From: Anisus vortex
Taxonomy: Eukaryota > Mollusca > Gastropoda > Planorbidae
DNA: 64,000 nt
NCBI GenBank assembly: GCA_949126835.1
Contig: OX421502.1
Location: forward strand, 40,075,473-40,139,472
Reading direction: 5' to 3'
Shown here piece after piece: positions 47,513 through 59,352 of this stretch (position 1 is its first letter; every line of letters starts with the position of its first letter). The notes under the pieces were generated by a model that searched no databases, was not told where the DNA came from, and saw nothing but the letters and a program-made list of their open reading frames with translations. A program made the position numbers and the translations under genes.

Positions 47513-47707
47513 CAGGGTTCGACAACCTACGGCACACGTGCCAGGCTTGACACGCAGAGCGACTTTCAAAAGGCACGCGGAAGATTCTGAAAAAAAGGAA
47601 ATTCTAGTATCTTTTTGGAAGAAAGTGAATGCCAAAGCAGGGTGGCTTTTAGTCTGTTGGTACGCTGAATAAATTAGAAATCCCATTTTGGCAAATTGTT
47701 ATCATAA
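47513..47707 (-). mobile_element. hAT-type MITE, family 1, opposite orientation
   Basis: Starts CAGGGTTCGACAACCTACGG, then GGCACGCGGAAGATTC, GCTGAATAAATTAGAAATCC and TTTGGCAAATTGTTATCA. It is reversed relative to 47126, only 180 bp away. Confidence 0.72.
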
Positions 47708-48066
47708 TTTTTTTCCGCCACCTGAGATAGACTATACGATCTATGTTGGTGTATTAGTCAAAAGGCTACCCTATGTCCCTACTGGATGTTTTCAATTTTC
47801 CGTCATTATAAATTACTTTCTTTCAACATGGACGATAGCTATGTGGACATTCACAATATGTTTTATGGGGTCTCCTGCTCCCTCCCCCCCCCCCCCCACA
47901 TTGGCAACACGTGATATAGAAATATTAGCACCAATTGCCATTCTGTCCAAGGGACGTAATACATGATCGATGTAATGTGTCTGTCAGTTGGACAAATCGG
48001 TAACTTCATGTGTTAGGATATATGTCCCCCCCTCCCTCCCTCCCTCCCCCTCCCTCCCTCCCCTGT
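47708..48066. other. Non-coding stretch
   Basis: No gene. C runs at 47885-47897 and a CCCT-rich tract at 48026-48064. Confidence 0.5.
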
Positions 48067-48076
48067 TTATTTCTTC

Positions 48077-48799
48077 GGAGTGATTATACGGCGGATCCGC
48101 CGTATAACGCTCAGCGTTATTCGGCGGATTTTTGCGTGAACTCCTGACCTATATTATACATAATTGTTTTTCTGGTCCTATATGCCTAATTACTATTTTT
48201 TCATACTATTTAGAACAAGGTTTGTTGGCCCAATGGTTAGTAGCTTGCGCTGTCAACAGGGGTGACGTAGGTTCAAATCCAGCATGCTCCGCCAATTTTT
48301 TTTTTAGTATTATAAAAAAATACACCGTAATCACTCCGTTCAATTATAGTAAAACGATAAATATTTTTTAGTTAAATTCGTGATTTTTTTGTAAGTAACC
48401 ATTTGTCATTGTTTATAATTACTTCAAACATAAAGGTTACCCTATTACTATGGCCTATGTCACTTAATCACAATTAGAAATTGATTTTACGGTTAGGCCC
48501 GGTTAGGGTTAGGACTTAGCTAGGAATATGATCCTAATTAAAAGCCTATAGAGTCACTATAGACTATAGAATAGAATATAAAGTTTTAAGTCATAAGTAG
48601 GCCTATAGCCTAACTCTCACAATTTTTCGTAAATTCGGTATTATACACTTTCGGCTGTTTGAATAACGCTACCCAAAAATTAGTGCTTCGCGTTGTCGGC
48701 AGTGGAAAAGATCCTGTATAATATAGGTCACGAGTTCACGCAAAAATCCGCCGTATAACGCTGGGCGTTATACGGCGGATCCGCCTTATAACGCCTCCC
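48077..48799. mobile_element. 723-bp long-TIR non-autonomous DNA transposon (MULE-like)
   Basis: Terminal inverted repeats of ~83 bp (48077-48161 and 48715-48799) match at roughly 90%. A perfect 10-bp direct repeat TTATTTCTTC flanks the element (48067-48076 and 48800-48809), in the size range of Mutator-like target duplications. Each TIR contains palindromes: TACGGCGGATCCGCCGTA and ATAACGCTCAGCGTTAT on the left. The interior has no transposase but carries a tRNA-like segment at 48224-48294. Confidence 0.85.
48224..48294 (+). pseudogene. tRNA-like segment inside the long-TIR element
   Basis: GGCCCAATGGTTAGTAGC resembles box A and GGTTCAAATCC is a good box B; the segment ends in CCGCCA. The stems pair poorly, so it is a tRNA-derived remnant (SINE head or pseudogene). 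Confidence 0.55.
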
Positions 48800-48809
48800 T
48801 TATTTCTTC

Positions 48810-48888
48810 CCCTGTTCGTTTCAAACTTTCTTTCTCTCTCTTTCTATTCGGGTTTCTTTTCTTCCCCGACCCGCCGACCCACTCCTCA

Positions 48889-48921
<33 letters not shown>

Positions 48922-49475
48922 TCCTCCCTCACCCACTTCACCCTCCCCCTCCTTCCATCCCTCCCTCCTCCACTTCATCTCCCCCCCCCCCTCTTTCTCG
49001 CTTAAACAATGAATACTATTTTTTTGTATACTCTCAACAAATTTGTAATAAAACTTATTTTTCCTGACAATCTCAAATGTCCCGTAGTAACCTCAATATT
49101 AGTTTAGTATTACTCGATGTTTGTGTCTAATATTAAAGTTAATCAAAAGTCTTTTGTGTGAAATAACAAGTGTAATGTTGGTGTGTAATAAACTATACAT
49201 TGACTCAGTACCAGGTCTGGGATGTGTATGTGTGTATGACTGTGATTGTGTGTGACTGTGATTGTGTGTGACTGTGATTGTGTGTGGGATTGTGAGTGTG
49301 ATTGTGTGTGCTATTGCGTGTGTGTGTGTGTGATTGTGTGTCTCAGGGTATTTATTGAGACGTATTTACTCCATCATCCATCACTTGTCTTGAAAACAGG
49401 ATCCCACGACACTTTCATTACAACTCATCCTAGGACAAAGTCCAAAGCGAACAAACATCTATACTGAATAACATG
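48810..49475. other. CT-rich then GT-rich low-complexity sequence
   Basis: 48825-49005 is pyrimidine-rich with (CT)n at 48894-48921. 49215-49345 is an irregular TGTGTGACTGTGATTG repeat. No gene. Confidence 0.7.
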
Positions 49476-50349
49476 TAGACTGTAGACATTGTATAATATA
49501 AACAGTGTAGCAGCCTACATATTGGGAACAAGTATGTATATTAGTATAATATAAACAGTGTAGCAGCCTACATATTGGAAACAAGTATGTAGACATAGTA
49601 TAATATAAACAGTGTAGCAGACTACATATTGGGAACAAGAATGTAGACATAGTATAATATAAACAGTGTAGCAGCCTACATATTGGGAACAAGTATGTAG
49701 ACATAGTATAATATAAACAGTGTAACAGCCTACATATTGGGAACAAGTATGTAGACATAGTATAATATAAACAGTGTAACAGCCTACATATTGGGAACAA
49801 GTATGTAGACATAGTATAATATAAACAGTGTAACAGCCTACATATTGGGAACAAGTATGTAGACATAGTATAATATAAACAGTGTAACAGCCTACATATT
49901 GGGAACAAGTATGTAGACATAGTATAATATAAACAGTGTAACAGCCTACATATTGGGAACAAGTATGTAGACATAGTATAATATAAACAGTGTAACAGCC
50001 TACATATTGGGAACAAGTATGTAGACATAGTATAATATAAACAGTGTAACAGCCTACATATTGGGAACAAGTATGTAGACATAGTATAATATAAACAGTG
50101 TAACAGCCTACATATTGGGAACAAGTATGTAGACATAGTATAATATAAACAGTGTAACAGCCTACATATTGGGAACAAGTATGTAGACATAGTATAATAT
50201 AAACAGTGTAACAGCCTACATATTGGGAACAAGTATGTAGACATAGTATAATATAAACAGTGTAACAGCCTACATATTGGGAACAAGTATGTAGACATAG
50301 TATAACATAAACAGTGTAACAGCCTACATATTGGGAACAAGTATGTAGG
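49476..50349. repeat. Minisatellite, 54-bp unit, ~16 copies
   Basis: Unit GTATGTAGACATAGTATAAT, ATAAACAGTGTAACAGCC, TACATATTGGGAACAA. Left copies carry GTAGCAG and other differences; copies from about 49710 rightward are nearly identical. The 293-codon minus-strand open frame is this array. Confidence 0.96.
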
Positions 50350-52093
50350 ACATGTCTTAGTTTATTTTTCTGTCATTCTCTGTCTGTCTCCCCCCCCCCT
50401 CTATCTCTCTTTCTTTCTCTCTCTCTCTATATATAATACAAATGATATTAAATCTATACAATACAAGTTACATACACAGAAGTATTTGTTGTTTTGTGTT
50501 TTCGATAACTGAATCCAATTTCCCAAACTTTCAATCATAAGCCTATAAAAAGTGTCATGCCACTGTCTGCCTAGTATGTCAGCGACTACAGTCTGCATCG
50601 GTCATATTCTGCTTTACAGATGTAAGTCGTTTTTTCAACTTGTATTCTTTCATTGCCCAAATGAACAGTGGAATTCGTGGATGTTTTTTTTGGTTAATTA
50701 AGCATCAGACAGTGGACACCAATGGACTTGACCCTTACATCTTGGTGGTGTGTGTGTGTGTGTTCATTTGGATTGGGGGAGGAAACATGACATAAATGTC
50801 AATACAAAAGTGCACCAACTGATATGACATTTCTGTCCACTGTGAATAGAACAAGTCCCTACTACCGTCGACGCTGCCCGTAGCAAAGCGTTGAGGGCTC
50901 CACACCAAGTGGTGCAGTTTTACTTTTGGCAACACTGAACTATTGATAAACAAATGGTGGCAGCATTATTGCTGCAAAGTTTGAATACTAGACAAACATA
51001 AGGACAAACATAAGGACAAACATAAGGACTAAGAGAGGACATCTTACTAAAACTAATACAAAATACTTTCAGCAAACGGAATTCTTACAACCATTGTTGG
51101 ATGTTTAAACGTGACCTACTCCTTGAACATTTTTTAAAGGATGAACAAATATTTACATACTAGTATTTATGCCCGTCAAAATGACGGAGAAACGAATGAT
51201 TAAAATATGTTTTGTTAAAAGAATAAAAACAATCAAAAGGAAAAAAAAAGAAACAATAATAAACTAATAAAAAAAAATATTTCGCGGCAAGGGAAAAACC
51301 GGAACGACCAAACGACACAAAATTTGAAAGCATTTGTAAAGGGACATTACCCTGAATTGATGAAAACGAAACAACTGATAGAGAAGCAAAAGACACATTA
51401 TGATTATCAGAAAGTACGATTCCGGTTCCATGTCGAGATATATAACCCTTAATAATTAGACATACAGGACACAATTGGACAAACTTCTTGAAAACCGAAT
51501 GCAATAAACTAAAATATTTGGAAAACTCAAAAACCTGGCATGATAAGCCTACAGGTCAACTAGTTCGAAAGGACGAAGTTATTCTCTGTAGTCTACATAC
51601 ATGATATGCAGAAATAACACATTCCTTTATCTTAAAACGAGAATGAAGTTACAAAAGCTTGACTCTCGATATTTCTCAGTCTCGGGGTAAAATGCAATAT
51701 GTTATTTCATCTCTATTTGATTAAAATAAAATATATTTCAGCCAGACACAAAAAAATAAATCACTTTCGCTTTTATCTTATTTACTTAGTTTGAAATAAA
51801 AAAAAAATAATATTCAACTTGGGGGTAACAGATGCAACCCGTTTCTTTTCCAAACAGATACGCCTTTCTCCCCCCTTCCCAACCAAGCCTCCCCCTCCAC
51901 TACCACGCTCCCCTCCCCCACCACGCCTCTCCCTCGCTACTTTCACAATCCCCTCTCTATCTGTAGAGAAATGTTTTAGTAATTCGTTTAGAGACTTTTA
52001 ATCTGTTTATTTTAAATAGCTTTTTTTTTTCAAATGTTGACGTAATGGAAACATCATACCGCGGGAGCAAACCTCTCTCTCTCTTTCTCTCCT

Positions 52094-52133
<40 letters not shown>

Positions 52134-52795
52134 ACCAGCAGTTTCTTTCTCCCACAGATGTAATCTTACCTCTCCTGTTTATTACATTACATAACAAGGA
52201 TCAAGGAACCTGTATATATATAATTCCCATCTCCTCAAGGAATGTTCAACATTTCTGTTTTCAATGAACTTTCAAGAACCATTATCTCCCCTTGCACTAG
52301 CGCCGTCTCCATTTAGAGTTGAATCGTTTCTTTCTCCTGTTTATATCAGACAGTTTATGAAGTTTCCAATCACACTATCTTTCATTTCTAGCAATATTTT
52401 GATACACTGTAATGTTACCCATGGATACACTACAATAGTAATAATAATAATGGTCATTTTTATAGCGCTTCTATCCCTGCTATTAAATTTAGCATGATCA
52501 GTGCTATAAACAAACTATAACAACTCAAATAAATCTTATTAAATAGTATTTGTTAATATTTGTCAGCTTTTCTTTATAAAATATATTTTCTACTCACGTG
52601 ATAAGCCTAGAATCTATAGACTATGTTCCAAATGCGTTTTGTTTTTACTTTAACCATGTATGTACATTACTGGACTTGCACAGTTTTTCTCTCCCCCTCC
52701 CCCCTCCCTTCCTTGAAATCTAAGCAGGGGATTACACGCGAATCTACATACAGTCTTAAAATATGTACATGTTTTGTTTGTATCTTTATCAACCA
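50350..52795. other. Mostly AT-rich non-coding stretch
   Basis: No recognised gene. CT microsatellites at 50400-50430 and 52075-52132. A three-copy GACAAACATAAG repeat lies at 50994-51028. CCGTCAAAATGACGG near-palindrome at 51175-51190. A TAATAATAATGG plus TTTTATAGCGCTTC patch at 52440-52468 resembles the LINE/SINE tail in reverse. Confidence 0.5.
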
Positions 52796-53787
52796 TTCGA
52801 TTCTAAGTAACAAACCCCCGTCCTCGATTCTAAGTAACAAACCCCCGTCCTTGATTCTAAGTAACAAACCCCCGTCCTCGATTCTAAGTAACAAACCCCC
52901 GTCCTCGATTCTAAGTAACAAACCCCCGTCCTCGATTCTAAGTAACAAACCCCCGTCCTCGATTCTAAGTAACAAACCCCCGTCCTCGATTCTAAGTAAC
53001 AAACCCCCGTCCTCGATTCTAAGTAACAAACCTCCGTCCTCGATTCTAAGTAACAAACCCCCGTCCTCGATTCTAAGTAACAAACCCCCGTCCTCGATTC
53101 TAAGTAACAAACCCCCGTCCTCGATTCTAAGTAACAAACCCCCGTCCTCGATTCTAAGTAACAAACCCCCGTCCTCGATTCTAAGTAACAAACCCCCGTC
53201 CTCGATTCTAAGTAACAAACCCCCGTCCTCGATTCTAAGTAACAAACCTCCGTCCTCGATTCCAAGTAACAAACCCCCGTCCTCGATTCTAAGTAACAAA
53301 CCCCCGTCCTCGATTCTAAGTAACAAACCCCCGTCCTCGATTCCAAGTAACAAACCCCCGTCCTCGATTCTAAGTAACAAACCCCCGTCCTCGATTCTAA
53401 GTAACAAACCCCCGTCCTCGATTCTAAGTAACAAACCCCCGTCCTCGATTCTAAGTAACAAACCCCCGTCCTCGATTCTAAGTAACAAACCCCCGTCCTC
53501 GATTCTAAGTAACAAACCCCCGTCCTCGATTCTAAGTAACAAACCTCCGTCCTCGATTCTAAGTAACAAACCTCCGTCCTCGATTCTAAGTAACAAACCC
53601 CCGTCCTCGATTCTAAGTAACAAACCCCCGTCCTCGATTCTAAGTAACAAACCTCCGTCCTCGATTCTAAGTAACAAACCCCCGTCCTCGATTCTAAGTA
53701 ACAAACCTCCGTCCTCGATTCTAAGTAACAAACCTCCGTCCTCGATTCTAAGTAACAAACCCCCGTCCTCGATTCTAAGTAACAACC
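52796..53787. repeat. Minisatellite, 27-bp unit, ~37 copies
   Basis: Unit TCGATTCTAAGTAACAAACC then CCCGTCC. Variants are CCTCCG and TTCCAAG. Open in one plus and two minus frames for over 380 codons each; all are by-products of the 27-bp period and lack of stops in the unit. Confidence 0.96.
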
Positions 53788-54162
53788 CCCCCCCCCCCCC
53801 GTCCTCTGTTGTAAACACTGTAGTCCAGTTAGATAACTTGTCCCTCCCTCCCTTGCAGTATTTACACTTTTTTTGTTGATTCTGGAACTTTTATGTTTAG
53901 ATTGACTGCTGGTCTGTGGGTCTGTTTCTATGTTCGGGTTGTGTATGTGTGTGTGTTTGTCTGTCGTGTGTGTGTGTGTATCAGTCGTATGTGTGTGTAT
54001 GTATGTGTGTGTGAGCATCAGATCGAAGATGGGGTAAGCACGTACCTTGGTTGTAAAACAAAGCCTCCATTGTAATCTCCTTTCTGAAAGTTTCGGCTCT
54101 ATTTTCATTTCACTCTCTAATGCATTAACCATTTCATTTTGTATCATCCACCTGCCTTGATC
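53788..54162. other. Non-coding stretch
   Basis: GT-rich at 53935-54015. No gene. Confidence 0.5.
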
Positions 54163-54420
54163 TGTTGATACGATATGGTGTTGATGTGTGATGTGTTGAT
54201 ACGATATGGTGTTGATGTGTTGATACGACATGGTGTTGATGTGTGATGTGTTGATACGATATGGTGTTGATGTGTGATGTGTTGATATGATGTGGTGTTG
54301 ATGTGTGATGTGTTGATACGATATGGTGTTGATGTGTGATGTGTTGACATGATATGGTGTTGATGTGTGATGTGTTGATATGATATTATGTTGATGTGTG
54401 ATGTGTTGATATGATACGGC
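54163..54420. repeat. Tandem repeat, 31-bp unit, ~8 copies
   Basis: Unit TTGATGTGTGATGTGTTGAT then ACGATATGGTG; ACGAT/ATGAT variants and one shortened copy. Confidence 0.93.
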
Positions 54421-54550
54421 TACACATTTTTTTTCTCATCAGTAAAGTTAAAAGGCAAATTGTTTTCAAGACACATCACTCGTCAAAAGTGATTGTTGGT
54501 TCATCACCCCCTCACACTCTGTTCGTTTCATTAAAGTTTTTGTTATCTTA

Positions 54551-55175
54551 ACATGATTTTTTATAGGGAAGTCTATTGTATCATGATTTGTTATAGGGAA
54601 GTCTATTGTATCATGATTTATTCTAGGGGAGTCCATTGTATCATGATTTGTTATAGGGAAGTCTATTGTATCATAATATGTTATAGGGAAGTCTATTGTA
54701 TCATAATATGTTATAGGGAAGTCTATTGTATCAAAAATTTTTATAGGGAAGTCTATTGTATCATGATTTGTTATAGGGAAGTCTATTGTATCATGATTTG
54801 TTATAGGGAAGTCTATTGTATCATGATTAATTCTAGGGGAGTCCATTGTATCATGATTTGTTATAGGGAAGTCTATTGTATCATAATTTGTTATAGGGAA
54901 GTCTATTGTATCATGATTTGTTATAGGGAAGTCTATTGTATCTTGATTTGTTATAGGGGAGTTTATTGTATCATGATTTGTTATAGGGAAGTTTATTGTA
55001 TCACGATTTGGTCTAAGTCAGTCTATTGTATCATGATTTTTTCTAAGTCTGTCTAATGTATCATGATTTTTTCTAAGTCAGTCTATTGTATTATGATTTA
55101 GTCTATTGTATCATTAATTAGTCTATTGTGTCATGATTTAGTCTATTGTAACATGATTTATTCTTTTGTATCTTG
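54551..55175. repeat. Tandem repeat, 30-bp unit, ~18 copies, decaying to the right
   Basis: Unit CATGATTTGTTATAGGGAAG then TCTATTGTAT. From about 55010 the units degenerate and shorten (TTCTAAGTCAGTC, then ATTTAGTCTATTG). Confidence 0.92.
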
Positions 55176-56225
55176 ATTTCTTCTAAGACATTCTTTTCTG
55201 TAGTCTACTATATCTCGATTTGTTCTATGGAACTTTCCCCAGTCTATTTGATGATAATGTGTTCTGTGTAACAACTTGCATGACAGTCGACTGTAACATG
55301 ACTTCATTTGTCTCAAGGGAAACCACTCTCTGAATTTATCGACGCGGCGTCCCTGTAAAGACACCTGGTTACCATGGCAACGTTCATCTCACGTTACGTT
55401 ATTTTAATTAATCAGTTTTTCTCTCTGCTGCTTCTGGTACCTGAGCAGAAGTGGGCTGGCGGCGGGGGGGGGGGGGGGTGCTCGTGCGAACACCTGACGC
55501 TGGATTCTGTCCCCATCAATTACCCCAATGATGTATTTAGAAGTTCTGTCTAAAAAGGTGTAAAACCCCATCCGGACATTATAACATCAATCAGAATCAG
55601 CAAACACTCTTTAAAAATGGATTTCCAGTGAATTCTAAAACGTCTGCGATTTCAAATAAAATGTCAGCTCTGTATTATAAATACATTTGTCACGACATTT
55701 GAATAAAAATAAAAACTCATGTAATAACAAAAGTTAAAAAAACAATTTATGGTCAGTTTATTCGTTTTCCATGCACTGTTCAGACCTGATTGATTCGGAG
55801 TAAATCTGTTTATAACCTACATTTCCGGAACTAGAACGAGGTTGGCCAATCGTTGATGAGCTCACCCCCCCCCCACCACGAGCTTATTGATCATGGCTCT
55901 CGTCCGCGTGCAGGTGGGTGCTATCACGTGACCATGCATAGCCTCGCCTTGGCTTACCTTCCAGCCAATGGACTAAGGCCTTTCAACCCCCCCCCTCCCG
56001 GTTTAATTAGAACATACCGGAAGTGTTAGCGCACGTCATCTCGGGCCTGACCGTCTGCACCTCAATAAACAAAACCCCGCCATTTTATTTTGTTCTCACT
56101 GAATGCTATTTACTGTACCGAGACCAGAGAGAGGCGGTTTACTAAGACAAAAGTCTTCCCTGTTCATCCAATGTCTGGGTCAGGCAGACAAACCCAAAAA
56201 AATGAGGTTTAGATAATTTGCTATC

Positions 56226-56273
<48 letters not shown>

Positions 56274-56797
56274 CGGACTGCTTGCTGATGTCTTTCTCAC
56301 AATTATCTCCCTTTATATAATCAACATATTATACAGAACTAGGTCAATTGTTGGGGGCAGGGGGGGTAAGAATAATTGGATCTTGTAAGCAGTGCAATTA
56401 ATTATCATTTCCTTGATAAGATTCCATTGAAAAATTTTCCGTTTTCGTCCTGTTAGATCTTAGAAGATGCCAGACAGCCAATTCATACAGAAGAAGGTAC
56501 TATTTCACCATGGCTTTCTTGGTGGTTTTTTTACGGAATACCCCAGCCCTCTCTCACCGAGTTCGTACTCGCCCTGTACTGGTTTCCGGACAAGTAGAAG
56601 CCACGTAGAAAAAGTAGTGTCTCCCGCGTGTGGCTTTACCCACAGATATGTGCTCTATGTGTGGGGGAATGGGGGGGGGGCAGGGCGAATATCCTTTTTC
56701 AAATTGACCAAGTCTAGTGTTCTAGCATGCAGTTCTTCTATTTCTATTATACCTTATAGACCAAAATATAAAGGTTTTTAATAAAGGAATGCATGCG
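55176..56797. other. Non-coding stretch
   Basis: No gene recognised. G/C runs at 55462, 55865, 55985 and 56671. (GT)n of about 46 bp at 56226-56271. Confidence 0.55.
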
Positions 56798-57428
56798 ACA
56801 TCTGGTGACAATTAATCAATATCTGCTTAGCACTCTGAAATCTGATGATGATTAATCAATACCTGCTAAGCACTCTGAAATCTGATGATGATTAATCAAT
56901 ACCTGCTTAGTACTCTGAAATCTGGTGATGATTAATCAATACCTGCTAAGCACTCTGAAATCTGATGATGATTAATCAATACCTGCTTAGTACTCTGAAA
57001 TCTGGTGATTATTAATCAATACCTGCTAAGCACTCTGAAATCTGATGATGATTAATCAATACCTGCTAAGCACTCTGAAATCTGATGATGATTAATCAAT
57101 ACCTGCTAAACACTCTGAAATCTGATGATGATTAATCAATACCTGCTTAGTACTCTGAAATCTGGTGATGATTAATCAATACCTGCTAAGAACTCTGAAA
57201 TCTGATGATGATTAATCAATACCTGCTAAGCACTCTGAAATCTGATGATGATTAATCAATACCTGCTAAGCACTCTGAAATCTGATGATGATTAATCAAT
57301 ACCTGCTTAGTACTCTGAAATCTGGTGATGATTAATCAATACCTGCTAAGCACTCTGAAATCTGATGATGATTATTCAATATCTGCTTAGTACTCTGAAA
57401 TCTGGTGATGATTAATCAATATCTGCTT
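56798..57428. repeat. Tandem repeat, 40-bp unit, ~16 copies, two linked variants
   Basis: Unit GATGATTAATCAATACCTGC, TAAGCACTCTGAAATCTGAT. A second form has TTAGTAC together with CTGGTGAT; the two changes occur together in each such copy. Confidence 0.95.
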
Positions 57429-57867
57429 AGCTGTTAGAATATATTATCGTGTATCAAGCAAGTGAACATTCCTGCTTCAACCATTTTTTTTTTAAACTTT
57501 CTCTCATTTTTCTCTATTTCTTTTTCTTTTTCATTTTTTCTCTCTCCCTCACAAGGCACTCACGCCGAATGAGTTATCTGGCACTCTAACACATCCCGAG
57601 GCAGTTGTCGAGGGGATATAAACATTGGATTAAGGATCTTGTCAGGCTTAAAGCTGTTAGCTTGTCATACAAATTTCTCCGCATGTAATGGGGTTTTGTG
57701 TATTGGAGTGTGTGTGTGATTATATATATTGCTAGTAGATATTCACAACTGACAAGAGTAATACCAATAGTTAAATCACTAAACCTAGAAACACTACACG
57801 ACAGAAAGGCAAAGAGTAAAAAAAAAAATAATACATAAGGCATTAGACTCTAATTTAGAAATACAAC
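57429..57867. other. Non-coding stretch
   Basis: T-rich at 57485-57545. No clear gene upstream of the LINE tail. Confidence 0.5.
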
Positions 57868-58113
57868 CTGTTGCGATGCTCAGATAAAAATAACGACAAA
57901 ATCACTTGCCTTATCTCTTATGCGAGAACAAATGCATATAAGTACTCTTTCTCCCCGAGTGGCATCCGGGCATGGAATGGGTTGCTTGAACAAACCAGGA
58001 AAAACAATAACGTAACATCATATAAAACACTTATAAATGCAAGACTAGACTCGGACCACGGATGATCGTATGACGCAACAATCTTCTTTATAAAAGGAGC
58101 GTCTGTAATATAT
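57868..58113 (+). mobile_element. LINE reverse-transcriptase C-terminus and 3' end (CR1/Jockey-like)
   Basis: An open stretch to the TGA at 58063-58065 reads ARTNAYKYSFSPSGIRAWNG, then a SYKTLINARLDSDHG ending. The YKYSFxPxxIRxWNxL pattern is characteristic of the extreme C-terminus of CR1/Jockey-group non-LTR retrotransposon ORF2 proteins. The 3' UTR (GGAGCGTCTGTAATATATAA) is shared with fragments at 21267, 29141, 31620, 37135 and 40148. It is 5'-truncated and runs into AGATA-rich DNA. Confidence 0.8.
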
Positions 58114-58328
58114 AAGATCAGATCAATTAAATAGATACATATAGATTATTTATAGAGAGATAGATTGTATAGAGATAGATATACATTATATATACATAGA
58201 TAGATTATATATAGATAGGATATATATATTTAGATTATATTTAGAAAGATAAAGATGGATTATATTTAGATATAGATACTAGATAGATTCTGTTCACTTG
58301 TAGTTCGTTAGTAGAAATATAATGTTAA
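58114..58328. repeat. AGATA/TATA-rich low-complexity sequence
   Basis: Degenerate ATAGATTATATATAGATAG tracts directly 3' of the LINE end. Confidence 0.75.
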
Positions 58329-58332
58329 TTAA

Positions 58333-58405
58333 CCCTTACAGTCCCGGGCGCGTATCTAGCGGAACTGAAGGCAGCATAGATAGAAGTAGGTCGGTACGGG
58401 AAGGG
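58333..58405. mobile_element. Tiny TTAA-flanked inverted-repeat element
   Basis: Starts CCCTTACAGTCCCGGGCG and ends GGTCGGTACGGGAAGGG; flanked by TTAA at 58329-58332 and 58406-58409. CCCT ends next to TTAA fit a piggyBac-type MITE. Only ~73 bp, so chance is possible. Confidence 0.5.
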
Positions 58406-58409
58406 TTAA

Positions 58410-59344
58410 GCTATTTTAAACGATGACAACAATGTACGGAAAAACATTGTTTCATTCACATAGGATTAGATTTTGTTGAAATTTTTTTATATTTAATCCC
58501 TGGTTCCTATGTACGCGATCTAGTAGTCTTCTTATCATTGGTCCCGTGATGAAACAGTTCTAAGCACAATTTGTTTAATGTCCTGTAAATTGTTCTTTTT
58601 TTCTCCTATGCTTTTTTTAAAAGTATTTGGTTATTCCCTATTTGTTATATAACAGAAAAATATTATATACAAAATATAATTTAAAAAAACATATATTTTT
58701 TAATGTTTAAAATGAGGTAAAGTTTTGCGAGTTGTTTTTTTCTTGACTAGTGCAGTTAACCCATTCGCTGTCCGGATGCCACTCGGGAAGAAAGTGAACT
58801 TGTGTTGTTTGTTCCCCTGGCATTTTGAAATATTTTATTTTTATCTCCATGTCCTTCTCTATATTTACACTCTCGACTCCAACTATTTTGTAACAATATT
58901 TGGTGTTCTATCCACATCTTGACCTCACCTTGAACCTTGAACTAAAGTGACACCACAGATGGCCTCGCGTTGTGACCCCCAACGATGACGTGGACACTGG
59001 CGGCTCTCTGTTTCTCCGCATACCTTCATATGCATAAATAAACAGGCAGTTTTTTGGCTGAAAACGGACATAATCAAATAGCTTTGTGTGTGTATGTGTA
59101 GCACATGAACTGAGAGTCATGTGACCTTAACCCTACTTTTAAACTTGACCCCTGATATTGGCTCTGTGGCTCTATCAAATTATTATGCGTCTTCTTCGTC
59201 CTATTTTCTTTCCTTAAGTCTATTGACTCTGAAAATACTTTAGCATAGTATATCTCTCTTTAAGTTGTCTTTATGTTTGCGTTCAGACATCACACTGTCC
59301 AATCGGTTCTTTACGACGCCTACATCACTTGAACAACATCGTCT
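58410..59344. other. AT-rich non-coding stretch
   Basis: No gene. A minus-strand LINE remnant (CCGGATGCCACTCGGGA) lies at 58758-58788. Confidence 0.5.
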
Positions 59345-59352
59345 ACCTAGTC

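Noticed and set aside
49459..50340. 293-codon open frame with a cysteine-rich 18-residue repeat
   Set aside because: By-product of the 54-bp array.
51160..51504. 114-codon minus-strand open frame with hydrophobic stretches
   Set aside because: No recognisable domain; poly-T DNA gives a Phe-rich string.
52623..54231. Overlapping open frames of 383-480 codons on both strands
   Set aside because: All are the 27-bp array; three frames open at once over the same DNA is expected from a stop-free unit divisible by three.
56467..56781. 104-codon open frame
   Set aside because: No recognisable domain and includes a GTGGGGGAATGGGGG low-complexity patch.
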